Source: Sternotherus odoratus
Taxonomy: Eukaryota > Chordata > Testudines > Kinosternidae
Direction: 5' to 3'
Length of the DNA stretch: 64,000 nt
Assembly: GCA_032164245.1 (NCBI GenBank)
Contig: JAVMKO010000006.1
Coordinates: 105,727,310 to 105,791,309 of the forward strand
Position numbers and translations under genes: made by a program. The notes under the pieces were generated by a model that saw only the letters and a program-made list of their open reading frames with translations, ran no database searches and was not told the DNA's origin. Shown here piece after piece: positions 35,259-47,833 of the stretch (position 1 is its first letter; every line of letters starts with the position of its first letter).

Positions 35259-36329
35259 AGAACATAAGAACATAAGAACGGCCATACTGGGTCAGACCAA
35301 AGGTCCATCTAGCCCAGCATCCTGTCTACCGACAGTGGCCAATGCCAGGTGCCCCGGAGTGAGTGAACCTAACAGGTATGATCGAGCGATCTCTCTCCTG
35401 CCATCCATCACCCCCCTCTGACAGACAGAGGCTAGGGACACCATTCATTACCCATCCCGGCTAATAGCCATTTATGGACTTAGCCTCCATGAATTTATCC
35501 AGCTCTCTTTTAAACCCTGTTATAGTCCTAGCCTTCACAGCCTCCTCAGGTAAGGAGTTCCACAGGTTGACTGTGCGCTGTGTGAAGAACTTCCTTTTAT
35601 TTGTTTTAAACCTGCTGCACGCCAATTTCATTGAGTGGCCCCTAGTTCTTCTATTTTGGGAACAAGTAAATAACTTTTCCTTATTTACTTCCTCCACACC
35701 ACTCATAATTTTATATACCTCTATCATATCCCCCCTTAGTCTCCTCTTTTCCAAGCTAAAAAGTCCTAGCCTCTTTAATCTCTCTTCATATGGGACCCGT
35801 TCCAAACCCCTAATCATTTTAGTTGCCCTTCTCTGAACCTTTTCTAGTGCCAGTATATCCTTTTTGAGAAGAGGAGACCACATTTGTACGCAGTATTCAA
35901 GATGTGGGCGCACCATGGATTTGTATAAGGGCAATAAGATATTCTCCGACTTATTCTCTATCCCTTTTTTAATGATTCCTAACATCCTGTTTGCTTTTTT
36001 GACTGCCGCTGCACACTGCGTGGATGCCTTCAGAGAACTATCCACAATGACTCCCAGGTCTTTTTCCTGATTGGTTGTAGCTAAATTAGCCCCCATCATA
36101 TTGTATGTATAGTTGGGGTTATTTTTTCCAATGTGCATTACTTTACATTTATCCACATTAAATTTCATTTGCCATTTTGTTGCCCAATCACTTAGTTTAG
36201 TGTGATCTTTTTGAAGTTCTTCACAGTCTGCTTTGGTCCTTACTACTTTGAGCAGTTTAGTATCATCTGCAAACTTTGCCACATCACTGTTTACCCCTTC
36301 CTCCAAATCATTTATAAATAAGTTGAATA
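35259..36329 (-). mobile_element. CR1 LINE, 5'-truncated, with open ORF2 end
   Basis: 1.07 kb inserted in the upstream flank of OR4. Reading on the minus strand, about 289 codons are open down to a stop at 35461, beginning with LFNLFINDLEEG and FADDTKLL (the reverse transcriptase active-site region), then [12 protein letters not shown] and NLWNSLPEEAV near the C-terminus. The 3' UTR ends in repeated GTTCTTAT words. Absence of stops suggests a fairly young copy. It is not a host gene and is 5'-truncated, so it cannot move itself. Confidence 0.93.
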
Positions 36330-37569
36330 GGAGTTGGGGGTGAGGTTTTGAATTCAATACCTGCTGATCACCGTGGTGTCTGCGTGTGTGGGATTGTAAT
36401 TCAGGACAATAGCACATACCTGCTGAGAAGAGAGAGAGAGATGTGGCGGCATTTCCCCATCGAGAGAAACTGCTAATTTGGAGCACTCGGGAAGTTTTAT
36501 ACTGAGATCTGTGATCTATGTGACATGATCCCTGAAGCAACTGGGAATATTTGAGCTCAGAGCCCCATAAGACCTAATTAATGCATTCAGTGAACCAAAG
36601 CCAACTTTGGTTGCCCTGGGGATTAATTTTATGCACTATTTCCTACTGTGTTATTAAATGATGCCATTTCTACCAGAGTTACAGAACATGAGGTTAGGGG
36701 TATATTTCATCCTGCTGTTTCAGGACAAGCTAGGTACTGTGCAGAGCTGATCCACAAATTATTTTTCTTCCTATGAAGACCAAAATATTTGTGTTAAAAA
36801 TGTAATATATTGACTCAGAAATACCACGGTGATGACTCAGAAACCACACAGCACCAATCTCTGCCATGGGCCAGGCTCCCAGGCTGGACCACATCTCCAA
36901 GACACACATTGGTCTCTCCTCTTGATGAACTGCCCTGGAACATCACCAGAGTCCCATAGCCATGGTTTAGGGAGGAGGGGAGTTTTTTATTTTGATGGAA
37001 AGCTGATAATTTCCAGGGGAAAGAGTTTTCATGGAAAAAATAGTTGAATGGAAAATACAGTTTCCCATCAATAAAGTCTCAAGAAAAATTTTTGAGCAGC
37101 CTTAGCAACAAATTTGGAATCAAAGAAACAAAGTTAGATACAGGTGAAATGTACTGGTTGTTTGCAGCTTAGCTGATATTGTCTAAGTCATTCCTGGTTT
37201 CAGAGTCATCATTGTCCTGGCCATAATAGGAGGAATGTAAAACCTGTAATATATGTAAGACTACTCCAGGTTATGTAGTTATTTATAGCATGCCAAACAC
37301 CATGGTTTCCTCTGTCCTTCCCTTGCTAGGTTATTCCGCAGAGTACGAAAGATAGGGTCACTCATTTGGACTGATGAAAACCACAAGATGAATAGAGAAA
37401 ATCAGGAGGAGACCATAGCATACTATGCAATTCTGTGGTTCACAAACTATCCACCCTGCATGCATATTATCTGCATACAGAGCTCAGCTTTAAGATGCTA
37501 AATAAATATTTGAGTCAAGTAGAAACAGATCTACTCGCATCGGAAATATTAATACAATATTTTTACGAG

Positions 37570-38482
37570 TGTGAAGTTATAATATTTTACTCTATTGTGT
37601 TATTAATATGTGTTCCAAATGGAGTCTGTCTTAAAGAAATGTGTGCTCTGCTTAATGCTATATCTAAACCAGAATCAACAAAGGGAAAGGGAAACAAAGG
37701 AAGCCCTAAAAGGTGAGGAAAAAGCAGCAGGGAACATCCTTCCACATAGACATTTTGTTTTCTGGTACCAGGTGGAAATGTTTCTCAAAGAGGGGATGGG
37801 ACTATAAAAATAGGGGGCAGACATCCCAAGGCACCGCTCACTCTCTCTTTCTCTCTCTCTTCCCATTGATTCACTGCATCTGAAAGGATAACTTAAACAG
37901 CCCTTGGACTGGGGGATGGGTCCTGACCTAAGACGTTCAGTCAGTAAGACTGCTGAAAGCATGTGGTGAGGAAACTTTTGCTTTAAATTTCACATCATTT
38001 GTTAACTTAGGCACAAGTTACATTCTAGCTTCTTTTTTTTGGTAACCATGTCTTGATTCCTATATCTCCTTATCTATTTTTGTAGTCAATGAACTTTGGT
38101 TTATTGATTTCTCTAATCCAGTGTGTTTAAATAGAAGTTTCTGAAAAACTGAGTTGCATGCGTGGTAGAAATAATGGACAATGTAACTTGTATTGTCCAA
38201 GAGAAGACTGGGCAGCACAGGATGTACATTTGTGGAGGGAAATAGAAAACTGGGGAGTGTTGAGGTCACCCTGCAAAGTAACCAAGGATGGTGAGAGACT
38301 GAGTGTAAGCCAACTGTTCCTGGCCATGCTGCAGTTATGAACACATGAGCAGGGTGTGATTTCATGCTAGGCTGTAGTTTGTGTGTGGCCCAGGGGGAAG
38401 CCACTTCGTCAAGGCATTGCAAGGTTGCAGGCAGGTGTGACAGAGCTTCAGCTTAGTCTGGGTTGGACCCTGGTATGTCACA
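37570..38482 (+). mobile_element. LTR-A, unit 5, complete
   Basis: 913 bp, TGTGAAGTTATAA ... GGTATGTCACA; the TGTGA/TCACA ends are inverted complements. Later part has the TTTGTAGTCAATGAACTTTG region, AATAAACT in paralogs. No clear target duplication (ACGAG versus GCCAC). Present at every unit boundary in some form. Confidence 0.55.
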
Positions 38483-39271
38483 GCCACTAATCTAAACTAT
38501 ATCCCAGTAATACCAAAGGTGTGGTGCAGATGGAGATGAAAGGGTGAGGTCACCAGAGGGATGGGCCCATGAACTGACTATTGGCTGTAGATGCACACGG
38601 ACATTGTGGTCATCACCTCCCCCCCAAGGAGATCTATGGCAGATCCAGTGATGACTCTTCCCTTCTTCACTATGATAGCAGAAATTATCCCCCATGGGTG
38701 CACAGACTTGGCTGATATTATTAGTGCTCCAGGGCATGTCGGTGTCACCTTTCCCTAAGTGGTGCCAACCTGTGAGGAATTGCAGGGTTGATTGTGTTAG
38801 GAGGAAAAATTGATGATCTCAGTCAACTATATTCTTTGGTATAATCCGTAGGGGATAAAGGGATTACAAAGAACATACACAAAGTCCTGCTTCCCTGAAC
38901 ACCAGTAAAAACAACCAAACACCCAGCAATCTCTGTATTCAGAAACTCCCAAGTCTGTCACTCCACTCTGTTCCTAGGAAACACTCTGCCCCTACTGCCT
39001 CTATGAGTCATGCTCATAACTCCTCCTCCTGGCTTCTCTGCCTCCTGTGACCCACAGATGCCTGGGGAAGTCATCAATGAAAATGCCACGGTCAGGGTAG
39101 ACTGCAAAAAATAGGATATTCCTCAAACTGGTGGTTAACACTGAAGATCTCTGCAGCAGCCCTGCACCTGCTGCTACAAAATATCTCCGAGTAGGCCAGC
39201 TTCATCCCAAGTATCCTTTTGTTATTTTTTTTTATTTATTTTCAGAGTTTAGTAATAACACTGCAAAGCGT
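38483..39271. other. Type-2 flank block, possible element interior
   Basis: Found in units 5 and 6 directly after LTR-A and partly in unit 4. A minus-strand frame at 38492-38737 (with GDNFCYHSEEGK) recurs with stops in unit 6 near 46680-46790. This may be a decayed gene or element interior. Product not recognised. Confidence 0.3.
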
Positions 39272-39551
39272 TGAGTGTGGGAAATGATAGGACAAGAACC
39301 GATGGATTTCAATTGCAGCAAGGACAGTATAGGTTGGACATTAGGAAAAACATCCCAAGAGTGAGGGTGACTGAGCACTGGAATACCTTGCCTAGGAAAG
39401 TTGCAGAATCTTCGCCATTGGGGATTTTTAAGAGCAGGTTGGACAAACTCCTGTCAGGGATAGTCTAGATAATACTTAAAACTGCCATGAGTTCAGGGAC
39501 TGGTCTAGATGAGCTCTCGAGGTCCCTTCAAGTCCTACGATTCTCTGATCT
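39272..39551 (+). mobile_element. CR1 LINE 3' end, unit 5
   Basis: Same insertion as 29739-30021. Confidence 0.8.
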
Positions 39552-40260
39552 CACAAGGAGCCTGGCACTTGGAGGAGGGGGGACACCAGCCTGTGCACTG
39601 GTCAGGGCAAGGGACGTGCACCTGCCTACACTTGAGATTCAGCTCCACTGTACCTGCCACCACATGCACAGACAGAGTGCACAATCTACACAAAAAACAC
39701 ACAGACAGAGTGTTGACTACACAAACACAGCTTGACACTGAGCTCAATCAGAATGCAGAATAATCTGTACTGGGAAGCTGAGACAATATTTCCAACTAGC
39801 TTGAACAAAAAGAATTGAAGGGGATTCTGCTGCCCTGGCAGGGAGATAGGACTAGATTTCCCAAATGGTCTTTTCCATCGGCAGCTTCTCTGAGGCCTGG
39901 TTTATGCTTAAAAATTAGGTCAATAAAGCTCCGTCGCACAGGGACAGGCAGACATTTCACTCCCTGTCCAAGGCAGGTAGCTTATACTGACCCTCAGTGT
40001 AATTCTTTCATTGACCTACCTACTGCAATGTGGAAAGCATCTACACTATGGCACTGCTGCACACCATAGCTGGGGCAATGTAATTTCTTCTACACCAATA
40101 ATTTATTGTAAAAAACAATACCATTTGGATTGACCTGAACTTATTCACACATGCATTACAAATCCTCCTAATAGCTTTGTCTCAAAACAATGTGTGTGCA
40201 CAGAAGTAGGATTTATGTGCTGGTCACAACACAAACACCGTAGGAGTTGTTGGTGGTTTT

Positions 40261-40349
40261 GATTTTTAGCCCAATAGTTGGGGTGTTCACCTGTGAGGTG
40301 GGAGATCCAGGTTAAATTCCACTTCTGTCCAGTGCTGGGCAAAGCTATG
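40261..40349 (+). mobile_element. tRNA-derived SINE relic, unit 5
   Basis: Paralog of 31466-31555, with TAGCCCAATAGTTGGGGT. Confidence 0.5.
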
Positions 40350-41490
40350 TGTGACATTGCACTCCATATGCTTTGTAAAAATATGCTTATGAATATGACA
40401 TAACTGAATATGCTTTATGCCAATTGCCCCATGTAACATATCATTAGAAAGGTTATAATCGACTAAGTTTGTTCATCCTATTTATTTACATGGATTATTT
40501 CTATGTCTGGAGTTAGGAGAAGAAGAAAATATGTCTACATGAGTAATAAGTAAGTGGAGCCCATTAAAGGTGCTTCAGAATCACTGAACTCTGAAAGGTT
40601 CTGTTTATGTGTAAACCATCCTGGGTATGTGTGGGACAAACCAGGAAGAATGGAGACTGGGGTCTTACAGTGACATGTGACCATGTCTCCTGATACGGAA
40701 ATCCATTTTCAAGCTGGTATTTTTCGAGAAGGGGGTGGGATTCCATACAAATGTTTCCCACCGTAGGGAAATTCTATATCAAGTTGGGAAGCCAACAATG
40801 TGTGTCTTCAGCTGGCTTTAGAGACTGCCTCCCCACCCCACAAAGACACCTGTAGACACCTGGAAACAAAAGGACCCTAACCACAGGGGTGGGTGAAAAC
40901 AGGCTGGAGTCAAGTCACAAAAGGCATCTGACTGATGGGAGAACTGAACTGGTGGGAGAAGTGAACATCCGTAACTGATTTCTGAGTGTATTAAGCTTAG
41001 CCTTGCGTATTTTCCTTTATTTTGCTTTGTGACTTACATTGTTCAGTCCATTACTACTTAAAACCACTTAAATCCAACTTTTTATACTTAATCAAATCAC
41101 TTTTGTTTATTTATAAATTCAGTGTAAGAAATTGTTACCGGGAGGGAGGGGATAATTGTGCAGGTCTCTCTCGCAGTGTTATAGAGGGCAAACATTTATC
41201 ATTTTGACCTGCATAAATTTTGTACAGAATAAAATGGATTGATCTGGGGTTTAGATACCACTGGGAGCTGTGTGCTGGAGACAGGTAACCTGCTGAGCTG
41301 AATTCAGTCTAAATCTGTAGGTTTGGGGGTGTGGCCCAGACCCTTGGTCTGTGTTAGAGTTCGTTAGCCTGTCTGGCTCAACAAGGCAGGGTTCTGGAGG
41401 CTCAGATTGGCAGGGAAAACAGGATAAGAGGTAATTTCAGTACATCATGTGACAATGACAATGAGGGTCTCTGTGACCGAACCCGTCACA
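40350..41490 (+). mobile_element. LTR-B, unit 5, complete
   Basis: 1141 bp, TGTGACATTGC ... CCCGTCACA, with complementary TGTGAC/GTCACA ends. Flanks CTATG and CTCTG look like a 5-bp duplication with one change. Unit 6 (48486) runs across this place without the element. Confidence 0.65.
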
Positions 41491-41865
41491 CTCTGCACTT
41501 GGCTTTTCTGCATTTCCAGAAAGCATCCCAGCCCCAGAGCGATGTGCTTTTCCAGTCTGGGTTGAACGCAATCTCTCCTAACTGTTCTACTGTGGATAAT
41601 AGAGACGTTAAGTTGACTATCTCACCCTCTAGGAGGATGCCCCTACCCACCAAGTTATAAAATCATTCTCTCTTTCTGCACCTGTGAGTCTTCCTCAGGT
41701 TTTGTCCACTGATCTCAGTTGAGGTTTGTTGGAGTACAAACAAATCAATATAATAAAATAATAATAAAAATACTCCACCGGGCTCTGCGAAATTACATTG
41801 CAATGCAATGGGAATTGAATTATCCTCTTTCCACTCCCCATCAACCAGTACAGAGTTAAACAGAT

Positions 41866-42804
41866 TCAAGAATTGGTTAGCAGTTTATTCATTGCTCTCC
41901 GCAGGGCGTCCTTCACCTCCATGTTCCGCAGGCTGTAGATGAGGGGGTTCAACATGGGGATCACCACAGTATAAAACACTGAGGCCACTTTGTCGGTATC
42001 CATGGAATAGCTGGAGGTGGGACGTAAATACGTGAAGAGGAGGGTGCCAAAATACAAGGCCACAGCAGTAAAGTGGAAAGTGCAGGTGGAGAAGGCTTTG
42101 CGCCGGCCCTTGGCGGAGCGGATCTGAAGGATGGTGATGATGATATATACATAGGAGAGGAGGACAGTCACAAAGCTCATCACTGTTATGCAGCATGTGA
42201 AAGCAAAGATCACAGTCTCATTGATGCGGGTGTCAGAACAGGAGAGTGCCAACATTGGGTGGATATCACAGAAAAAGTGATTAATGATGTTGGAGCTGCA
42301 GAATGACAGCCGAAATGTAGAATACGTGTTTATCACTGAATCCACCAACCCCACAGCGTACACCCCAGCCACCAGCTGTTTACAAAGCTGCCTGGACATG
42401 GTGACCGTATAGAGCAGCGGGTTACAGATGGCCACATAACGGTCATAGGCCATCACAGCCAGCAAGAGGCACTCAGCATCTGAAAAAATGATGGAGAGAC
42501 ACATTTGCACAGCACAGGCAGTGTATGAAATGCTTCTTCTCTCGGCTAAGAAATTCAGCAGCATTTCAGGGGAAATTATCGAGGAAAAGCAGAGGTCACA
42601 GAAAGACAAATTATTGAGGAAAAAGTACATGGGGGTCTGAAGTTGGGGATCAATTGTGATTAACAAGATCATCCCGCCATTCATCACCAGGGTGATACCA
42701 TAAATCAGTAGGAACACCCCAAGCAGGGGGACCTGCAGCTCTGGACGATCTGTCAGTCCTGAGAGAATGAACTCAGTCACCTCCGAGTGATTTCCCTTTT
42801 CCAT
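41866..42804 (-). CDS. Olfactory receptor, class II, array copy OR5
   Basis: Intact 312-residue receptor with [10 protein letters not shown] at 118-127, FCD, KAFSTC at 236-241 and PMLNPLIY at 283-290. TM1 reads LVMNGG, so G41 of the conserved GN is M. LQTPMYFF replaces the near-universal LHTPMYFF, and ISPEML replaces ISPKML in TM2. The FCDIHPML and AKGRRKAF segments differ from the sister copies. Start codon context (G at -3 and +4) and upstream acceptor are as in the other copies. The 3' side carries a complete LTR-like element (40350-41490). No frameshift or stop is present, so it is called functional. Confidence 0.95.
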   Translation of the reverse strand: MEKGNHSEVTEFILSGLTDRPELQVPLLGVFLLIYGITLVMNGGMILLITIDPQLQTPMYFFLNNLSFCDLCFSSIISPEMLLNFLAERRSISYTACAVQMCLSIIFSDAECLLLAVMAYDRYVAICNPLLYTVTMSRQLCKQLVAGVYAVGLVDSVINTYSTFRLSFCSSNIINHFFCDIHPMLALSCSDTRINETVIFAFTCCITVMSFVTVLLSYVYIIITILQIRSAKGRRKAFSTCTFHFTAVALYFGTLLFTYLRPTSSYSMDTDKVASVFYTVVIPMLNPLIYSLRNMEVKDALRRAMNKLLTNS

Positions 42805-44619
42805 CTCCTCTGAGCAGAGATTAGACAGCTACAGAAATGTGGGCAGGTGAACGGAGCAGAGAACCTGTCCCGTCTCTGTAATGAAGTAAGTGAAGGTGAT
42901 CAGTTTCTTAATGGACATCAGTACCCACTCAGGGAAGGGCTTAATCCACGAGCCGAATGTTCACAGCTGGTCATTCCAGTTGTTCTATATAGTACACGTT
43001 GTGTAATACAATGACACACAGGTATATAATTTCCCACAGAAAAACCCTCCTCTGAGCAGCAAGTAATACTTGACTACTTTAAAAGAATCATGGTGAACAT
43101 AATCTCAGCCTCAAGAGATTATTTGTTATCTCAAGAAGGGGTGAGAGAAAAGGATAGTCAAACTTTCTACCGCCTTTTGGCAAGGTGAGCTCTGTGGCTC
43201 CGCATGTCAGGTTGGGATAAAGCTTCCTTATTGGGCTAAATTAAGCTTTTTGGCATTTACCTAATCCTGTATAAAAACCCAGAGACATAATGGAAAGCCC
43301 TTGGCTCTGGCAACTATGGAATTGCCTATTTTTTCCAATCAAGGAGGTCACTCCTTTCGCTGAAGGGGTATGGATTGGGACTGAGGCTTTTAGTGCTGGT
43401 GGGTTTGAATTCAATACCTGCTGATCCCCATGGTGTCTGAATGTATGCGACTGTAATTCAGGGCAACAGCACGTACCTGCTGAGAAGGAAGTGAGGGATG
43501 TGATAGCATTTCTTCATCGATAGAAACTGCCAGTTTGGAGCATTTGGGAAGTTTTATACTGAGATGTGTGATCTATGGGACATGATTCCTGAAGCAACTG
43601 GGAATAGCTGAGCTCAGAGCCCCATAACACCTAATTAATGTGTTCAGTGAACCAAAGCCACCTGGGTGTAATTGGTGACCTGGGGATTAACTTGATGCAC
43701 TTTTCCCTACTGTATTATTAAATGATGCAATTTCTACCAGAGTTACAGAGTATGAAGTTAGGGGTATATTTCATCCTGCTGTTCTTGGGAACTGTTCAGA
43801 GTTGATCTACAAATGGTTTTTCTTCTTATGAAGACAAAAATATTTTTGTTAAAAAGTTAATATTTTGACTCAGAAATACCACGGGGTTCATCTAGTACCA
43901 CACAGCACCAATCTCTTCCATGGTCCAGGCTCCCAGGCTGGACCACATCCTCGATGGTGCGTGATGCTCTTTCCTCTTAATGAACTGCTCTGGAATATCA
44001 CCAGAGTCCACAGCCATGGGTTAGGGAGGAGAAAAGTTTGGTATTTTGATGGAAAACTGATAATTTCCAGGGAAAAGGGAGTTTAATGGAAAAAATAGTT
44101 GAAAGGAAAATCCATTTTCCCATCAAAAAAAATAAAATCTTAATAAAATTTTTCAACCAGCCTTAGCAACAAATTTGGAATAAAAGAAACAGAAAGTTAG
44201 ATACAGGAGAAATGTAATAATTATTTGCAGCTGTGGATATCTCCTCAGTCATTCCTGGTTTCAGAATCACCACATCGTCCTGGCCCCAATAGGTGGAATG
44301 TAAAACCTGTAAGACATAAGAATACTCCAGATTATATAGCTCTTTATACCATGCCAATCACAATGGTTTCCTCTGTCCTTCCCTTGCTAGGTTATTCCCC
44401 AAAGTATGAAAGATAGGTTCACTCATTTGGATTGGTGAAGACCACATGATAAACAGAGAAAATCAGTAGGGGACCATTGCATGCTACGGACTTCTGCAGT
44501 TCATAAACTATCCACTCTGCATGCATATTATCTGCACACAGAGTTCAGCTTTATGATACTAAATAAATCTTTGAGCTAACTAGAAACAGATCTACTCTCA
44601 TCACAAATTTCATACAATA

Positions 44620-45565
44620 TCTTCAGTATCTTTGTCAATTATCTGGAAGATGGCGTGAGCTGTACCCTCAGCAAGTTTGCAGATGACACTAAACTGGGAG
44701 GAGTGGTAGATATGCTGGAGGGTAGGGATAGGATACAGAGAGACCTAGACAAATTAGAGGATTGGGCCAAAAGAATTTTTTTGCAGTTCAACAAGGAGAA
44801 GTAAAGAGTCCTGCACTTAGGACAGAAGAATCCCATGCACGCTACAGACTAGGGACTGAATGGATAGGCAGCAGTTCTGTAGAAAAGGACCTAGGGGTTA
44901 CAGTGGATGAGAAGCTGGATATGAGTCAACAGTGTGCTCTTGTTGCCAAGAAAGCTAATGGCATTTCAGCCTGTATAAGTAGGGGCATTGCCAGCAGATC
45001 GAGGGATGTGATTGTTCCCCTTTATTCGTCATTGGTGAGGCCTCATCTGGAGTACTGTGTCCAGTTTTGGGGCCCACACTACACGAAGGATGTGGAAACA
45101 TTGGAAAGAATCCAGAGAATGGCAAGAAAAATTATTAGGGGCCTGGAGCACATGACTTCTGAGGAGAGTCTGAGATAACTAGGATTATTTAGTTTGCAGA
45201 AGACAAGAATGAGGGGGGATTTGATAGCTGCTTTCAACTACCTGAAATGGGTTTTCAAAAAGGATGGATCTAGACTGTTCTCAGCGGTACCAGATGACAG
45301 AACAAGGAGTAATGGTCTCAAGTTGCAGTGGGGAAGGTTTAGGTTGGATATTAGGAAAAACTTTTTCACTCGGATGGTGGTGAAACATTGGAATGGGTTC
45401 CCTAGGGAGGTGATAGAATCTCCTTCCTTGGAGGTTTTTAAGGTCAGGCTTGACAAAGCCCTGGCTGGGATGATTTAGTTGGGGATTGGTCCTGCTTTGA
45501 GCTAGGGTTTAGACTAGATGACCTCCTGAGTTTCCCTCTAACCCTGATATTCTATGATTCTATGA
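44620..45565 (+). mobile_element. CR1 LINE, 5'-truncated, decayed
   Basis: Starts within ORF2 (IFVNYLEDG-like), has KFADDTKLGG, then [21 protein letters not shown] and [14 protein letters not shown], but with several stops and shifts. Ends ATTCTATGATTCTATGA. Unit 6 only; it lies just before LTR-A. Confidence 0.92.
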
Positions 45566-45582
45566 ATATTTTTGACAAAGAA

Positions 45583-46565
45583 TGTGAAGTTATAATATTT
45601 TACTCTATCTTGTAATTAATATGTGTTCCAAACGGAATCTGTCTTAAAGAAATGCATGTTCTGCATAATTCTGTATCTAAATGAGAATCATCAAGGAGGG
45701 AGGAAAACAAAGGAAACCCTAAAAGGTGAAGAAAAAGCAGCAGGGAACATCCTTCTACATAGACATTTTGTTTTCTGGTACCAGGTGGAAATGTTTCTCA
45801 AAGAGGGGATAGGACTATAAAAAGTGAGGCAGACATCCCAAAGCACCTCTCACTCACCCTTAATCTCTCTCTCTCTGCCAATTGATTCACTGCATCTGAA
45901 GGGATAACCTAAGCAGACCTTGGACTGGGGGATGTTTGGTCAGTTAGACTGCTGAAAGCATGTGGTGAGGAAACTTTTGCTTTGAATTTCACATAATTTC
46001 TTAACATAGGCACAAGTTACATTCTAGCTTGATTTTTTTTGTAGCCATGTCTGATTCCTAGCCTCCTTTTCACTCACTTAAAATCTATCTTTGTAGTCAA
46101 GAAACTTTGTTTTATTGTTTTATCTAATCCAGTGTATTTAAATAGAAGTGTCTAAAAAACTATGTTGCATGCATGTTAGTGCTGTTATAGAAATAATGGA
46201 CAATGTATTGTAACTTGTACAGTGCAGAACAGGTCTGGGCAGGACAGGATGTAGATTTGTGGAGGGAAATAGGAGACTGGGGGGGGGGATGTTGGGGTCA
46301 CCCTGAAAAGTAACCAAGGGTGGTGAGAGACTGAGTGTAAGGTAACTGTTCCTTGTCATGCTGCAGTTAACACACATGCTCAGGGTGAGATTTGCATGCT
46401 GGATGATTATTTGTGAAGAATCAGAGAGGTAGCTGTGTTAGTCTGGAATTGCAGAAGTGATTTGTGAGTGACCCACATGGAAGCCACTTCATCAAAGCAT
46501 TGCAAGGTTGCAGGTAGGTGTGACACAGCTGAGGATTAGTCTGGGTTCGACCCTGGTATGTCACA
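45583..46565 (+). mobile_element. LTR-A, unit 6
   Basis: TGTGAAGTTATAA ... GGTATGTCACA. Contains the 44-bp retroposon at 46416-46459. Confidence 0.55.
46416..46459 (-). mobile_element. Severely 5'-truncated retroposon
   Basis: Only 44 bp of the GTAGCTGTGTTAGTCTGG core, between 7-bp repeats ATTTGTG (46409-46415 and 46460-46466). Shows that the left end here is the element's 3' end. Confidence 0.75.
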
Positions 46566-46962
46566 GCCACTAACCTAAAATATATTCCGGTAACACCAAA
46601 GGTGTGGTGCAGATGGACAGTAGTGTTTGATTGACATGGAAGGGTGAGGTCACCACACTGAACCATAGCTAGAGATGCACAAGGCCATTGTGGTCATCAT
46701 CTGCCCCCTAAGGAGATCCATGGCAGGACCAGTGACGACTCTTCCCTTCTTCACTCTGGTAGCAGAAATTATCCCCCACGGGTGTGCAGGCTTGTCTGAT
46801 ATTATCCATTCTCCAGGGCATATCGGTGCCCCTTCCCCTAAGTGGCGCCAACCTGTGAGGCATGGCAGCGTTGATTCTATTAGGAGGAAAAATTGATGAT
46901 CCCAGTCAGCAATGTTCTTTGGTATAATCCATAGGTGGAAAAGGGGTTACAAAGAACATACA

Positions 46963-47157
46963 GGTTTAAGATTAGCAGCTGTGTTAGTCTGTCTCTGTAA
47001 ATAAGACAAGGAAGACTTTGTAGCATCTTAGAGACTAACCAGTTTATTTCAGCATACACTTTCATGGGTGAAGTGGGCTATAGCCCATGAAAGCTTATGC
47101 TGAGATAAACTCGTTAGTCTCTAAGGTGCTACAAAGTCTTCCTCGTCTTATTTAATA
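46963..47157 (-). mobile_element. Fold-back retroposon with 70-bp arms
   Basis: 195 bp between 8-bp repeats AACATACA (46955-46962 and 47158-47165); unit 5 has the empty site at about 38876. Arms 46999-47068 and 47084-47153 are inverted copies with six mismatches in 70, around a 15-nt loop. Confidence 0.88.
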
Positions 47158-47555
47158 AACATACACAAAGTCCTGCTTCCCTGAACACCAGTAGAAACAA
47201 CCAGCAGCCAGAAACTTCTGTATTCAGAAACTCCCAAGTCTGTCACTCCAGGTCTCTGCTCAGGAAACACTCTTCCCCTTCTTCCTCTACGAGTCATGCT
47301 CATAACTCCTCCTCCCGGCTTCTCTGCCTCCTGAGAGCCAGAGATGCCTGGGGAAGTCGTCAATGAAAATGCCAAAGTCAGGGTAGGCTGCAAAAAATAG
47401 GATATTCCTCAAACTGGTGGTTAACACTGAAGATCTCTGCAGCATCCCTGCATATTCTGCTACAAAATATCTCCGAGCAGGCCAGCTTCATCCCAAGTAT
47501 CCTTTTGCTAATTTTATTTACTTCCAGAGTTTAGGAATAACACTGCAAAGCATTG

Positions 47556-47833
47556 TGTGGGGGGAAGGATAGGACAAGAACCGATGGATTTCAATTACAG
47601 CAAGTGCAGTTTAGGTTGGACATTAGGAAAAACATCCCAACAGTGAGGGTGGTTAAGCACTGGAATAACGTGCCTAGGGAGGTTGTGGAATCTCCAGCAT
47701 TAGATATTTTTAAGAGCAGGTTGGACAAACCCCTGTCAGGGATGGTCTAGAATCTAATACTTAGAACTGCCAGGAGTGCAGGGACTGGACTAGATGAGCT
47801 TTCGAGGTCCCTTCCAAGTCTATGATTCTCTGA
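47556..47833 (+). mobile_element. CR1 LINE 3' end, unit 6
   Basis: Same insertion as 29739-30021 and 39272-39551. Confidence 0.8.

Larger units (their letters stand above)
29490..37569. repeat. Tandem array unit 4
   Basis: Contains OR4. Type-2 flank shared with units 5 and 6. Carries LTR-B with a hAT relic and a retroposon nested inside, plus a CR1 upstream of the gene. Confidence 0.8.
37570..45582. repeat. Tandem array unit 5
   Basis: Contains OR5, complete LTR-A and LTR-B copies and the full type-2 flank. It is the cleanest reference unit for recognising insertions elsewhere. Confidence 0.8.

Noticed and set aside
41885..42196. 103-codon frame overlapping OR5 (and the equivalents at 7212, 17604 and 51728)
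   Set aside because: Shadow frames of the receptor coding sequence. They recur only because the genes are paralogous.
44762..45478. Open frames with reverse-transcriptase-like text
   Set aside because: These are pieces of a 5'-truncated, frame-shifted CR1 LINE, not a host gene.
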